Below, one piece after another: positions 1 to 11,799 of a stretch of DNA of 64,000 bases (the first letter of the stretch is position 1; each line of letters starts with the position of its first letter). Origin of the DNA: Suillus spraguei (lineage: Eukaryota; Basidiomycota; Agaricomycetes; Boletales; Suillaceae); the NCBI GenBank assembly GCA_016800925.1, contig JABCPU010000375.1, positions 1-64,000 on the forward strand, given 5' to 3'. The notes beneath the pieces are model-generated. The model was not told the DNA's origin. It saw only the letters and a list, made by a program, of their open reading frames with translations, and searched no databases. The position numbers and the translations under genes were made by a program.

Positions 1-805
1 ACCAGTGACCAGTACACTAGTCAGGCAATAGTTTCTCACACTCAGAGGAAGCAGGCCAAGGAGCCCTTCTAATAAATTATATAATACCCAATATAATAAG
101 TGTGAATCTAAGCATTAAGCAAGCATACTGAGTGAAAACATTAAGTTATTTCACTCCAGTCTTTGGACATTATTTCTCACAACATACAGGCACATCAGCA
201 AGCCACCAAATCATCACACATTCTCACACTAGCTAGTGCAAGGTTACTAGTCATCTAGTGTTGATGATATCTAATTCTCTTTACGACACAGAACACATTT
301 CTGTGGAGAGAATATTGCATTCATATATTTCATTAGTTAATTTGGGAGGACAATAAGACTAGCAGTCATTCAACAATATCAATAGCTTGGCCACTTAAGA
401 CTACATCAAGACGGTGTACTCTGTTCTGACCTGCGTCATATTCATTGTGAAGTGCCTGAGCAGCAGAGAGTTGGTTTCGAAGTGACATATTGGATAGTCT
501 GATCAGTGCTAGATGGCTTAGTTGACTCCATTAATTAGGGAGAGTTAGGAGTAGCATCATCACATATCAACATACATCATCATCATCACAAGTCTGTACA
601 TCGTCTTATAAATCACAAGCACTGCATCATGCCAGTTACTGATTTTATCCCCCTGTCCTTTGATCAAACAAAGACAAGACAGAGTTGTTTGCCCTTTTCC
701 CCATGAACGACCACATTATCAACCATTGGTATTTGTCTGAACCGTTGGCTGTGGAGAATATTGAAATTCAGTGAACTTTTCTGTTTTTCGTATTCTAAGA
801 AGACA
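1..805 (+). repeat. 3' part of a large LTR, cut by the window edge
   Basis: The last ~100 bases (about 700-805) match the end of the solo LTR at 38828-40431: both carry a block reading ATTGGTATTTGTCTGAA followed after some divergence by CTAAGAAGACA. The sequence then changes to gypsy-type internal DNA. I see no coding potential and no matching left end, so the element starts before the window. Family membership rests on this shared end only; the upstream 700 bases are not recognisably alike. Confidence 0.5.
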
Positions 806-922
806 CCATATCACACAGGATTTTTAGAGTGGAGAAACAAGAAATCAATGTAAGTTTCTCCCAATGTACTCTTATGACTTGTACGTGCAATAGGTCAAAG
901 AAAGGAACTTCATGTTCCAATT

Positions 923-1441
923 ATGTTATTGTCATCCTCATTGAAATCTGTCGAAACCACCACCATCATCAATTCCAGAGCAGCCAGAACCTTCATCTCT
1001 GAGGAGTTTGTAAAGCTCCACAAAATCACTAGAAGAAAGCTTAAGAAGCCCTTCAAAGTCACGACCACTGATGGTACCTATATCAAAGGAGGACCGATCA
1101 TGCACTACTGTCTATTGATGGTAAAGATCAATGAACGAACCATGTTTGGTAAATTCAATATCACCCAACTCAGACGACATGATCAGATTCTAATGGGGAT
1201 CCCCTGGCTTCGTGCAATGAACCTGGTCATTGACTGGACCACCGAAACCCTTACCCTGTCACAAACCCTCAAATCTGATGAACTCGAGATCAATCTTGAC
1301 GAAGACAGGAAAAAGAATGGACTCCCACTTGATTTTCCAGAACATAAGAAGAACCTGGAAAAGGAGCCGAAGAAGAAGTGGAAGAATTCGAAACTTCCAC
1401 AGAAGAAGGCAGTTGCCTCATTACTCCTGAACCAAACCTAG
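923..1441 (+). pseudogene. Gypsy aspartic protease region
   Basis: The translation has the retropepsin-like context INSRAARTFISEEFV (the usual Asp-Ser/Thr-Gly active site is not intact here: N-S-R-A) and the downstream motif GIPWLRAMNLVIDW, which is the conserved ILG-x-PWL block at the protease end of fungal gypsy Pol. The loss of the DSG/DTG triad suggests the enzyme is dead. The linker to the RT (about 1500-2150) is lysine and glutamate rich and is broken by frameshifts. Confidence 0.75.
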
Positions 1442-1809
1442 GGTATGTGTGCCATGAGCAACATCACAGAACCTGAAAGTATGAATACCATGTACTGTGA
1501 CACCTACTCCCTGTGTACAACTGCCACAAGCAGTATCATTGATCCCTCGCGCAGAGAAGCGCAAGAACAACTCTGAGCCTGAGTACTGGGCCAGACCTGA
1601 ACCTATCGAGCAACGGCCGATCGAAGAACAAAAATATGGGAAGAGAAAAGCCAAGAAGATATCCTCTGGACAAGACACAAATGTACCGAAACTATCCAAG
1701 TTCTATGTTCCACCGAAAACTTTCCAATACTCTGAAACCGTCCCTGAGCTTTGATCGAGGAGATCCCTGACAAAGAAGAAATGGTATCAATGGATACCCG
1801 AAAGAACCT

Positions 1810-3131
1810 GTGCCCTTGTTGATTCCAACTGAGGATTATGACCAATTCAACACAATGCAAGACGTCTGGCATGTGCCAGAAGTATGCGAAATTCCCTCTT
1901 ATGAGCTCGGAGATGGAGAATTCCTTGTGGAGTATGATACCGACAGAGTTAACATGAGAATCATAGAAGAAGTATCCATGGACACACCCCCTACACGCGA
2001 TGGAACTTCCCAACTCGAACAACTCCCCAACTACTCCACTATCTCCCTTCCTCCCCTGAAATACAGTAACAAGGCTCGGGGATTCGCCACGGATGAGAAG
2101 GAAAAGAAAAAGAAACCCTTCAAAGAATTGGTCCCAGAATACTTGCATGACTTCGCAGATGTCTTTGCTAAAGACGGACTGAACAAACTACCCCCTGAAC
2201 GACCTGATATTGATCATCAGATCGATATTAAACCCAGTTTCATTCCTCGCACATCTAAGGTTTACCCGCTATCGGAAAAAGAATGCGCTGCTGTCAAAAC
2301 ATTTATTGACAAAACATTGTGAAAGGCTTCATCTCAGAATCAAAGTCACCCCAAGCTAGTGGCTTCTTCTTCGTGGGAAAGAAGAGTGGAGAACTACGTC
2401 CCTGTCAAGATTATCGCTACATCAATGATTGGACAGTCAAGAACACTTATCTGCTCCCACTCCCCATTTCCCTTGTTGCACGCCTTCACAATGCACAGTT
2501 CTTTACGAAAATGGATATTCGGTCCAGTTACAACATCATTTGAATCCATCCCAATGATCGCTGGAAAGCAGCGTTTACCATGGAATTTGGCCTCTTTGAA
2601 CCAAACATCATGTTCTTTGGCCTCTGTAATTCCCCAGCAACTTTCCAAGCATACATGAATTGCACCTTCCAACAAGAAATCAATGAAGGATGGATGGTGA
2701 TCTACATGGACGATATCCTGATTTTCTCTACAACAATGGCAGAACACTGCGAACAAACTAGACGAGTTTTGATGAAAATATGAAAGGAACACTTGTTCCT
2801 GAAACCGAAAAAATGCACCTTCAATGCAGAAGAAGTGGAATATCTCAGAATTATAATTTGCCCTGGACAAGTTGCAATGGACACCGCCAAGACCAAAGGA
2901 ATTGCCGAATGGCCAATTCTGAAATCTGTAAAAGAAGTTTGGTCATTCCTTGGCTTTTGCAACTTCTACCACATGTTCATTTCCCATTACTCTGACATCG
3001 CTCGACCCCTTATCAAATTAACAAAGAAAGATAAGGCCTTTGACTGGTCAACCGAATGTATGGACACCTTCGAAGAACTGAAACAACGCTTCACATCCCA
3101 GCCAGTACTTCACAACCCTGATCCTTCCTGA
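1810..3131 (+). pseudogene. Gypsy reverse transcriptase region
   Basis: Successive fragments give the start of RT (FADVFAKDGLNKLPPERPDIDHQI, given here in part), then [39 protein letters not shown], the catalytic YMDDIL box at about 2702-2722, and KPKKCTFNAEEVEYL. In-frame TGA codons at about 2320, 2542 and 2779 break it; at the first two the family has Arg, which points to CGA-to-TGA changes. The fingers, palm and thumb order is otherwise normal. The coding path is colinear, so the fragments are one domain, not separate genes. Confidence 0.85.
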
Positions 3132-3542
3132 CAATTTGCTATTGCTACTGATTGCTTCGCTCATAGCAACTGGTGGAGTTCTCTTGCAGACTGATGAGAA
3201 TGGTGTTTACCACCCTTGTGCCTATCTCTCACAGTCCTGAACCCCGCAGAACGCAATTACCAGATTTTTGATCGGGAATTACTTGCCATAATCCGGGCAT
3301 TGAATGAATGGCATCATTATCTTGAAGGAAACCCACACCCTGTCCTGGTATTCACTGACCACAAGAACCTTCTGTACTTTAGAAGTGCACAGAAGCTTAC
3401 CCATCGCCAAGCACATTGGCAGTTGATTTTGTCTATTTACAACATCAAACTGCATCACATTGCAAGTACAAAACTAGCTGTACCTGATGCACTTTCCCAC
3501 TGGCCTGACTATGACTCCGGCAAAGATGATAATGAGGACTAG
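3129..3542 (+). pseudogene. Gypsy RNase H region
   Basis: After a TGA where the family has Arg (3129-3131) the frame continues with QFAIATDCF, then a frameshift, then NPAERNYQIFDRELLAI, VFTDHKNLLYF and a PDALSHWPD end. This is the RT-associated RNase H with the typical TDH-KNL and PDALSR-type motifs. The first catalytic Asp (ATD) and the Glu of DREL are visible. Broken by one stop and at least one frameshift. Confidence 0.8.
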
Positions 3543-4560
3543 ACTCTCCTCCCTGATGCTCTATTCGTTTGTCTTATTGATACCGACTTGAAGGATGTGT
3601 TGTCATCCTCTGACCCTCTCAATGACCCTGTCTTCAGGACAGCTTCTGACACCCTTGATGGCATGTGCCTTCCCCCTATGAAGTCGGCACTCTCTGACTG
3701 GAAGATCAAGGAGAACATCCTCTATTTCAAGCATTGTGCCTATATTCCACTGGCAATTTGTCCCAATATCTTAAAAGGTATCATGATCATCCTGCTGTGG
3801 GGCATCCCGGTAGATTCAAAACTGAAGAACTCGTGAAATGAGAACCATGGTGGCCTGCTATGGGCTCCTATATCTAAAAATATGTAGAGGGTTGCGCCCT
3901 TTGTCAGTAAATGAAAGTAGATACACATCCTGTTCAACCTCTGCTTACCCCGATCCCCTCATCTGTGACTCAACCTTTCTCCCAGGTCTCTGTCAATCTT
4001 ATCACTGACCTCCCCATCTCTGGAGGCTTTGACAGTATCATGGTCATGGTAGACCATGGCCTTATGAAGGGGGTAATTATTATCCCTTGTTTGAAAACCA
4101 TTACCTCCGAAGGCATTGCCAAATTATTTTTGAAGCATGTCTATCACCAATTTGGACTCCATGACAAAGTCATCTCCGATCATGGCCACAGTTCTTATCT
4201 CATTTCTCTAAGGAACTTGCCCGACTCCTCGACTACATCATCGCCCTGTCTACGGCCTATCACCCCCAGACTGATGGTCAAACCGAATGGCTCAATCAAG
4301 AGCTTGAAACATACCTGTGCATTTACTGCTGCAACAACCCCGAAGATTGGGTAGAGCATCTACCAATCGCAGAATTCGTACACAACCACCAAAAACACAA
4401 TGCAAGGAATGCATCACCATTCTATTTGATGATGGGATACGAACCACATGCCATCCCTCATCTGATTCCCGACTCAACCATACCCACCGCAGAAGATTGA
4501 GTATGATCTCTGCAGAAGATAAGAGAAGAAGTGATCACTTGTCATAACATCACCATGCAA
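3543..4560 (+). pseudogene. Gypsy integrase core
   Basis: The core carries PFSQVSVNLITDLPISGGFDS (the family has D-x-ITDLP), VMVDHGLMKGVIIIPC (VVVDRxTKMAHFIPC in the family), and HQFGLHDKVISDHG (SDRG, second catalytic Asp). Around 4255-4290 the sequence still encodes a YHPQTDGQTE-like block in another frame, followed by QYL and the WV-x-HLPIAEFVHN block at 4350-4390, again after frameshifts. The zinc-binding HHCC part is not recognisable. Dead. Confidence 0.8.
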
Positions 4561-4794
4561 ACAATGGCCAAATGATCCCAAGGAGAGAAGTACACACCAT
4601 GGAAGATAGGAGATAAGGTTTGGTTATCAGCAGCTAATCTTAGACTGAAACTCCCATCACAGAAGCTCGCACTGAAACAATACAGACCCTTCCCTATCAT
4701 CGCAGTTCTGTCACCCATCACATTCACACTCAAGCTTCCTCCATAGTGGAAAATCCACCCCATGTTCCATGCTTCAATCTTATCATCCTATAGA

Positions 4795-4990
4795 AAACAT
4801 GATGTACATGGTCTGAACTTCCTAGAACCACCACCAGACATCATCATCGAAGAAGAAGAATATGAAGTCGAGGCTATTCTTTCTCACAAAGGCACTGGTA
4901 GTCGCCAAAGATACCTTGTGATGTGGAAATGATACTCATCAGGAGATAATGAATAGCTCCCGGAAAAGAACTTGAAGAACTCCGCTTGAA
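4795..4990 (+). pseudogene. Chromodomain remnant at the integrase C-terminus
   Basis: The frame reads EEEEYEVEAILSHKG, then RYLVMWK, stop (TGA), YSSGDNE, stop (TAG), LPGKELEEL. This is the chromodomain signature (Y-x-VE-x-IL ... YLVKWKGY ... NEWLP ... L). Both stops fall where the domain has G and W. Chromodomains direct chromovirus integration toward heterochromatin, which fits the element-dense setting. Confidence 0.75.
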
Positions 4991-4996
4991 TCTTGA

Positions 4997-7407
4997 ATGC
5001 TTATAAAAAGCAACACTCCCTCTGATTGTTCTTCAGTCAAAACAACTGTCAATACCATTGAAATGTCTCAATCCTCTGTATCTTCGTCAAATGCCTCAAG
5101 CTTTGTCAACTCCTTCCCTGTCATATTCCCAGAAACCTCAGAACAAACACAGTTAAGATGGGAATCCATCATCTTCAACTCTCGCCATGCCCTACAGCTC
5201 GATAACCACATCCTGTGCACAAATGACATTGTGCTGGAAGAATTGATCCTCATAATGAGGATGGTGGAACTCCTTGTAACACCTGCCACTATAACTGATG
5301 TTGCCACCTCCACGCAATACATCCAAAAAACAATCAAGCAAGCTGTAATTCAACTTCTTGCCGCCAAAGATTTTACCAGCATAATCCTGAATCTTGATCA
5401 GGAATTGAACTCTCCCTATCGGCCACCTGTGGCCTTTATACTCTCACCACTGCACTCCCCCATCACTACCGAACCAGATCTAGATAATCATCACACTCCA
5501 TCCACTTTCCATGAGTTAATTCCAGCTCCTCCTGCATACTCTCAAAGAATGTTGTCTTCCTCGTTTGCGCATTGCTGCTGTCATATTGTCAGAACTATCA
5601 TGTCTATGGGAATTGATCCACTCATGATCCTTGATCGCCATCAATTCCCATTTCCTGATCAAACCGATTGGCAATATACTCTCGAGCTTGCACAACATGA
5701 TGCTTTTGCACTCACCACCCAACAACATTATGCTGATGTCTATTATCATCAATGTTATCAGCATGGTCACAAACTTCGACACTGCTCTTGGTACTTCTGC
5801 CGTGTCTGCAGAAAGTTGGCACCAGGACATCTTACTGATGTTTGTTGGACACTAGATGGACAAACCCTGTTGAGAAAGAAACCTGGAGATGTGGGATACT
5901 ATGCCAATTTGAAGACATTAGAAGAAGCTGTCATATACCATGCATTTCAGTCCAGATCCGATTCAATCCATAGACATCTGGACACCCAATTCATACATCC
6001 AGTCCACCACTCCAATCCATATCCATCCATATCCGATCCATATCCATATCCGACCCAATCCATCCGTCCAGTCTCATCCACCCATCTGATCTGATCCATA
6101 TCTGATCCATATCCAATCTGTGTCTATATCCAATCCGAGTTCATATCCAAACTATTCCTGTGCACCTGTGCATTACCCCGTTTAGTATATATCTGTGTCC
6201 CTGGCTCTTGGTTATCTCTGCCTCCATCTTAATAAGTTATTTCATACAAGTTTTATCTCCAAGTTCATAGCCTTATGTTCCGTTGTACTTACTAATGTGT
6301 TTCCACATGCTTCAGACATAGCCTTCGGACTATGCTCACTTACCTTCCGGCATGCTACCTACAATATATAACCTTGTAGTACAACTCCTGTAGACTTCAG
6401 TCTGATCATTGCTTTCCTATTTCTGTATATTCCTTTGACTTCTGTATCTTGTTACCATGTCTATATAAATCTGTTTCTGTTCTCACACTTGGGCTCTGGC
6501 CCTTGTAAGCTTCTGACTCAGACCTATGGGATTATTCACTAGGCCAGAGCTTTGATCCTATGTCCTATATCCTTTTTGGACTTCATCCATTTCCTGTCTC
6601 TCATCTGTTTCATCTCCAACTCTACCTTTGGTAGTCTTATCCTGTCTGTTTCTATTCCGGACCTTGTCCGGAGTAGTCTATACTATCTCTACACCATATC
6701 CGGACCTACTCCTCTTTAGTAGTCAACACCTCCCCTAAGATCCATAGAGCTATGCTCATCCAATCATCCAATCATCCAATCATCTGCCCCTCCGCTCTTC
6801 CACTCTTCTGCTCTTCTGCTCTTCTGCTCCTCCGAGCTCCGGACCTTCAGACCTCTGGTCCTCTGGATCTATCCTATCCTATCCTCTGACATCTATGGAT
6901 CATCTTTTCCTCCGGAGCTCTGCTCCTATCCTGCCCTGGACTTTGTCCAGGAGTCCATCTTTCATCCATTCTACTTGGAACTTATTCCAGTAGTCTTATC
7001 ATTACTCCCTACCATCCGGAAATAGTTCCAGTGCATTCCTGTGCTAATCCAGAAGTCCTTTGGAGCTCTATTGAGCTATCCTATCCTAAGAGTTCATCTG
7101 GACTCCGTCCGGACTTCACCATAACTCCCCCTTGGACTTCATCCGAAATTAAGGGCACATACTCGGGTCAGGGGCACAGCATACGAGCTGAGGCCAAGCC
7201 CCTTTGACTTTCCGACCCTCCGGTACAACAATATGTAAAGCCAGGACTTCTTAGTAGCCCCCAGTTTGCATGGTCATAACAGAAGCCTTCTATCAAACCA
7301 TTGCTACTAGAGCACAAGGACGAATGCCTAGTATGGTTGACGCAGAAATGTGGCTTACTGATATTGATTTCGATACTGACTGGTCTAGCATGGAGACAGA
7401 TTTCTAG
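4997..7407 (+). CDS. Extra gypsy ORF with zinc knuckles, split by a solo LTR
   Basis: A long open frame starts just after the chromodomain and is interrupted at 5928 by a solo LTR (5929-7281). Removing the LTR and one copy of the 5-bp target duplication keeps the frame open from 4997 to 5928 and then 7287 to a TAG at 7405-7407: 350 codons with no stop. Residues ~253-284 contain two cysteine/histidine knuckles: an irregular C-x2-H-G-H-x4-C and a regular C-x2-C-x6-H-x4-C (CRVCRKLAPGHLTDVC). No membrane segment or protease signature is visible. The position after pol is where some retroelements carry env or accessory genes, but the knuckles look gag-like. I do not recognise the family. It stays open although pol upstream is full of stops. 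Confidence 0.6.
5929..7281 (+). mobile_element. Solo LTR, family 1 copy 1 (1353 bp)
   Basis: Starts TGTCATATACC and ends TAACA, flanked by a perfect 5-bp target duplication GAAGC (5924-5928 and 7282-7286). It contains a TATATAA box near 6365 and short tandem repeats (CCAATCAT three times near 6757; CTCTTCTG repeats near 6800). The same family recurs at 8736-10051 and 29370-30138. It sits inside the open frame that starts at 4997. Confidence 0.92.
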
Positions 7408-7438
7408 TTCGTATTTTGGTTCGGTGAACCAACCACTT

Positions 7439-7448
7439 AAAAGAGGGG
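7439..7448 (+). other. Polypurine tract of the gypsy element
   Basis: AAAAGAGGGG immediately precedes TAATGTTACA, the usual arrangement of plus-strand primer and 3' LTR start in gypsy elements. Confidence 0.65.
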
Positions 7449-7451
7449 TAA

Positions 7452-10373
7452 TGTTACAGTCGTACGTGCCCCTATTCATTTTTCCTTCTATTCTTGTATA
7501 TCATGTGATATGGAGCCTATTGCTCAGACACTTCCACTTCCATCAGACATCACATGACTGCATGATTCAACCTCTACATCACTGATATGTCATATCATGT
7601 GATGTCCTGACTCCCCATGACTCCATACTCAGACCTGGCCAGTGAAATGAAGAAACTAGTGCTGGCCTAAGTATAAGCACAACGATGATCCTACTGAAGG
7701 TGCGAGTGAGATGTTCAACCCAAGAGGACTGCAATAGAAGCAATTCCTTCTAAGTTAGTGCAAAGGAAACAAGGGAGTACTAATAAGGCAACGAGGATTC
7801 CGACTTCCGAGGTTAGTGGCGGTAACAGTATATCAGCAGTACTAGTGTGATGTCAGCGGTACATGCGCAGTAAGGATAGCTGCAATGGTTAGCTAGCGAG
7901 AGCAAGAACAAAGTTACTTGAGCAAGATGAATATGTTATTATTACTGGCAGTGTGGTAGTGGTAGTGGCAACTCCATACGAGCAAGAACATTGGTGAGAG
8001 AGGTAGCAACCCAGCGAGATCACTGGCCACGGTCCAGTCATGAGTAACAAAGTCAAAAGTCGCACAGTACTTCGAGCAGTAAAATTACCAGCGGTTAAAT
8101 CAATGAGCGAAGTTCGAATGGAGAAAAGTTCAAAAGCAAATGGATTATGACTAGCGAGCATTTCTGATACAAAGTCCAAGTGAAGGGATGTAACAGGAAG
8201 TAAAAGTAATGGTATGTATGTTCAGTCCTTTTTAACATATGCAAGCGCATACGAGATAATTATGCGAGTCCGGTAGCAAGAAGGAAAATAAACAGGGTAT
8301 TTAGTAAAGAGGCACACAGCATGCAGCGGTCCCTTGAGATGTAAGGTAAATCCTGCCGTAGGTTTAGTAATGGCGGAAGTGAAGTAACTATGCACCAATG
8401 GATTCTAGACAGAATTGGATGGGACATGAGGGCATCAGCGCAAGGATCCGGTAAAGGTTCACGGAAGAAGAATGGTTCCGCCTTAGCGGAGCGAACAGGC
8501 TATTTCCTCACTATAAGGAAATTCTTTGGTTGCCGCTGCAGACGCTAACAAGACACTTGTCGAAAATGGGGTTTTGATGGTCAGCGTGACTTTTCTCGCT
8601 ACACCAGTTTAGCATACGTGTATGCTAAACACATGCTCTTATCTCTGACTCATGTGTTTCAACATGCTTGTATGATACATGCCTTCCTGATTAGGATACA
8701 CAGTTACATTCCCACGGTTACCTGGTCTGTGCACATGTCATATACCATACTTCACACCCCATCTCCACTATGACCTCCTGACCTAATTTCCACATCTCCA
8801 TACCTCCGTATCTCTGCAGCTAGCCTGCTAACCCTATGCACATCCTAGTCCACCCTGAGCACAGTTTCACCCACCACTATGTCCAGACTTTCCCCCCTCT
8901 GATATCTGGGACATCCCCACCACATCCAATCCTCATCCACGTCCTGTCCGGATCCTGGATCCCCGGATCTCCCTGCGTTCATCTCTGGACATATTCCTGC
9001 GCCACGCACATTACCCCATTTAGGGTATGTCCTTGTCTCTGGCTCTCGGTTACCTCTGTCTCTGTCTTGATAATCTATTCCATACATATCTCATCTCCGA
9101 GCTCATTTAGTTATGTTCTGTTGTACTTAGCAATATGATTCTGCATGGTTCATACATAGCATTGGACTATGCTTACTGATCTTCCGTTATGCTACCTACA
9201 GTATATAAACTTGGACTTGTACCCTAGCAGACCTCAGTCTGAATATTAATGTTTCTCCATTAATGTTTTCCTATTGATTGTTCCCTTCTGCTTTCTGCTT
9301 ACTTCTCATGTCAATATGACTCTGTTCTGTTCTCGCACTTGGGCTCCAGCCCTTGTAAGCCTCCGGTTCAGGCCTATGGGAGTATTCCCTAGGCTGGACA
9401 TTTAACCCTTTGTTATATTATGCTTTCCAGACTTCGTCCGACTCCTGTCTCTGACCCTGTTCTCCTCTGGCTCTACCTATGGTAGTCTTCCTCTGTCTGT
9501 TTCTACTCCGGACTTCATCTGTAGTAGTCTATACTCTCATTATGTAATCTCCGGACCTACGCCTCTACAGTAGGGCAATACTTCCCCCTTGATCCATGGA
9601 GCTCTGGTCCTCTGGTCCTTATTCTCTGGTCATATCCTACCCTATCCTTTACCTCCTGTGGATCATCTTTCCCTCTGGAGCTTCGCCCCTATCCTGCCCT
9701 GGACTTTGTCCAGCAGTCCGTCCTCTGCTCCATTCTACTTGGGACTTGTCCCAGTAGTTTTACCTTTAATCCCTGTCCTCCAGAAATAGTTCCGGCATGT
9801 TTCTTATGCTCCTCCAGTAGTCCGTCGGCGCTCTTCTGAGCTGCCTAGCCCTAGAGTTCATCCAGAGTTCCCCTCCAGACTTCACCAGAACTCCCCCTCG
9901 GACTTCATACCAAATTAGGGGCACATACTCATATAAGGGGCACAGCGCACAAGCTGAGGCCAAGCCCCCTTGAATTAGTTCTGACCCTCCAGTACACCCC
10001 CATGCCGAGCTGGAACTTCTTAGCAGCCTCTGGTTTGGCATGGCTGTAACAGCATGTATATGTACCTATATAAGCACAGTGTACTTGTAGTAGATTCCTC
10101 ACTTCAATCTTACTGGGTTTTACCTGGATTCCTCTTTGCTAAGGACCCCCAATCCTTAGTCATCTTGAATCATCTCTAAGTCTAAGCACTCCTTAGTCTT
10201 AGTCTCTATTCTCGTAAAACCTCTTAGACTTGTCTTTGAGGCTGAACCCTTGATCGTACTCAGAACTAGTTCCATGTACTTTCACCTTGCTCTCTTTTGA
10301 GCATTGTAGAACTTCCCAGCAGACCATCTGTGTCTTTTCACTGTCACTGGTGACGCCATCCCAGTTCGTAACA
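7452..10373 (+). repeat. Probable 3' LTR of the gypsy element, with a nested LTR
   Basis: Begins TGTTAC right after the polypurine tract; the first matching end is GTAACA at 10368-10373, giving a 6-bp inverted terminal repeat. About 1.6 kb remains when the nested LTR 8736-10051 is taken out. A TATATAA box lies at about 10070. Without the 5' LTR in the window the right boundary is an inference. The part 7500-8700 shows no coding signal. Confidence 0.5.
8736..10051 (+). mobile_element. Solo LTR, family 1 copy 2 (1316 bp)
   Basis: Starts TGTCATATACC and ends GTAACA; colinear with 5929-7281, sharing the CATTACCCCATTTAG block, the TATATAA box (about 9203) and the AGGGGCACATACTC block near the end. 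Flanking 5-mers are GCACA and GCATG, so the target duplication is imperfect, either by mutation or because the copy is older. Confidence 0.82.
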
Positions 10374-10835
10374 GAGGAGCAGGCATATAAATGAACAAAA
10401 AAAGCGGTCTATTATATTATATTATACATTTATATACCAAACTACTACTTAGATACAAGAGAGGATCTATTGTGGTGTAGTGGTGAAGCTGCAGTGAGGT
10501 GAGGAGGGTGTGGGAATAATTAATATTGTGGAGATTTCCAAAATGAGTGATAAGTTTTGTGTAGTGGGGAAATTCCCACGGTAGGTGGCTAAAAATGTGG
10601 GGTGTGGGAATAGGAAGGCTGAGAAATCTATTTTTACATCCAAGGAGGGTCCGAAATTCTGGTCCCCCTTGTATTGATACAGAGAAGCCTGTATGCATAC
10701 AACTGTAGGGAATGCTGATCCTCACTGAGTATACATACATGGCTTTCTACGATCCCTGACATTGTACTAATAAATATGACAGTATGGCCTGGAAGGCAAG
10801 TCCCACTTGTGCTCACCTAAACCTTGGATTATACG
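10374..10835. other. Intergenic, AT-rich, no gene seen
   Basis: Contains a TATTATATTATATTATAC run near 10410 and no supported coding frame. A long open frame on the minus strand here lacks coding character and is not called. Confidence 0.5.
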
Positions 10836-11531
10836 TGGACTGACACGCACAGCTTCTTTGTGCTCGTGGAGGTGGTTTCATGCTTTATGTGGACGGGAAA
10901 CCCTACCTTACACCACGCCCCGATCGCATCCTCAAACATGCGAAGGTGTATCGATGCCCGTACCCTAACGGCATAACAAATCCACGACAAGAACAAAGGC
11001 AATGTCATATCGAAAGGACGGGTCATCCTTCAGATGGCCTGGTTTGTCATGCAGCTCGTCACCCGCGCCATTTATCAACTCGAAACCACCCAGTTCGAAA
11101 CAGGAACTCTTGCTTTAGCGGTTTTGAATTTCCTCACCTATTATACCTCTGCTGATTATGTCCGCCTTAGTATTCATACAGGAGACGATCTTGCTCCGCT
11201 TGGGATCTTGAGTCCAGTCTTGGGTCCAATTGTAGAACTGATAGGCTCGTCTAAGATTTCCACATCTCGAAAGTTTCGAGTTCCACCGTTTGATGGCAGC
11301 ATTGATCTCGAATACCCAGACACCATACTTCTTGAGCTTGCTGCATTACTTATGGCAACCATATTTGGCGCCATCCATTGTATGGCTTGGTTTTTTGCTG
11401 CTACTCTGAGCCAACACTCGGCCCAGTCTAACATATTAAATCATATCAGTGACTCTCAAGTCAGACGAAGTCGGGATGCACTTGGTCATACGTATTATCG
11501 GAACCGGCTATGCCAGGAAACAAAGCTCTGA
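10836..11531 (+). pseudogene. Broken gene for an Agaricomycete multi-pass membrane protein
   Basis: Fragments in three frames follow a family common in mushrooms: WTDTHSFF, GGFMLYVDGKP, DKNKGNVISKGRVILQ, MAWFVMQLVTRAIYQ, ETGTLALAVLNFLTYY, then FGAIHCMAWFF. In the family the order is W-T-x-THSFF, GGFMLY, DKSKGD-x-x-SKG-x-x-x-LQT-WF-x-x-QC-x-AR, LPLTELE-x-x-T-x-AFA-x-LN, and GG-x-HC-x-AW. At least two frameshifts (near 10865 and 10975) break it. No function is known for the family; it is predicted to be an integral membrane protein. Sequence like 11420-11480 reappears near 13470-13560, so its 3' part belongs to the duplicated unit shared with the DUF6593 genes. Confidence 0.65.
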
Positions 11532-11799
11532 ATTATGGAAACGCACTTCCCTTTTTCAAATCTCAGGAGCTAGGAAGATCGTTCACTCTTCTGATCTCCA
11601 GCATACATATGGTACCAAGACTTGGGATCAAAGTTACGACCCGAGGCAATCGCTCAACTACCATTGCCGGGTGTGCAGATAAAAACAACCTAGTACCGGG
11701 CCAAAATTCCGTCATGTTCCACAGACTGTAAGCCTATCAGTACTTGTACGAATAAACTACTCATCATAAAGGGTATCAATGAAAACACACCCCAACTCC

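Larger units (their letters stand above)
806..10373 (+). mobile_element. Decayed Ty3/gypsy (chromovirus) retrotransposon with nested solo LTRs
   Basis: Protease, reverse transcriptase, RNase H, integrase and chromodomain remnants follow one another in the order typical of chromoviruses, then an extra ORF, a polypurine tract (7439-7448) and a probable 3' LTR starting TGTTAC at 7452. The gag region and 5' LTR are not in the window; the LTR of another family at 1-805 lies where they would be. Reading frames are broken by stops, several of them TGA where the family has Arg (CGA), and by frameshifts. The element is therefore an old, immobile copy. Confidence 0.85.
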
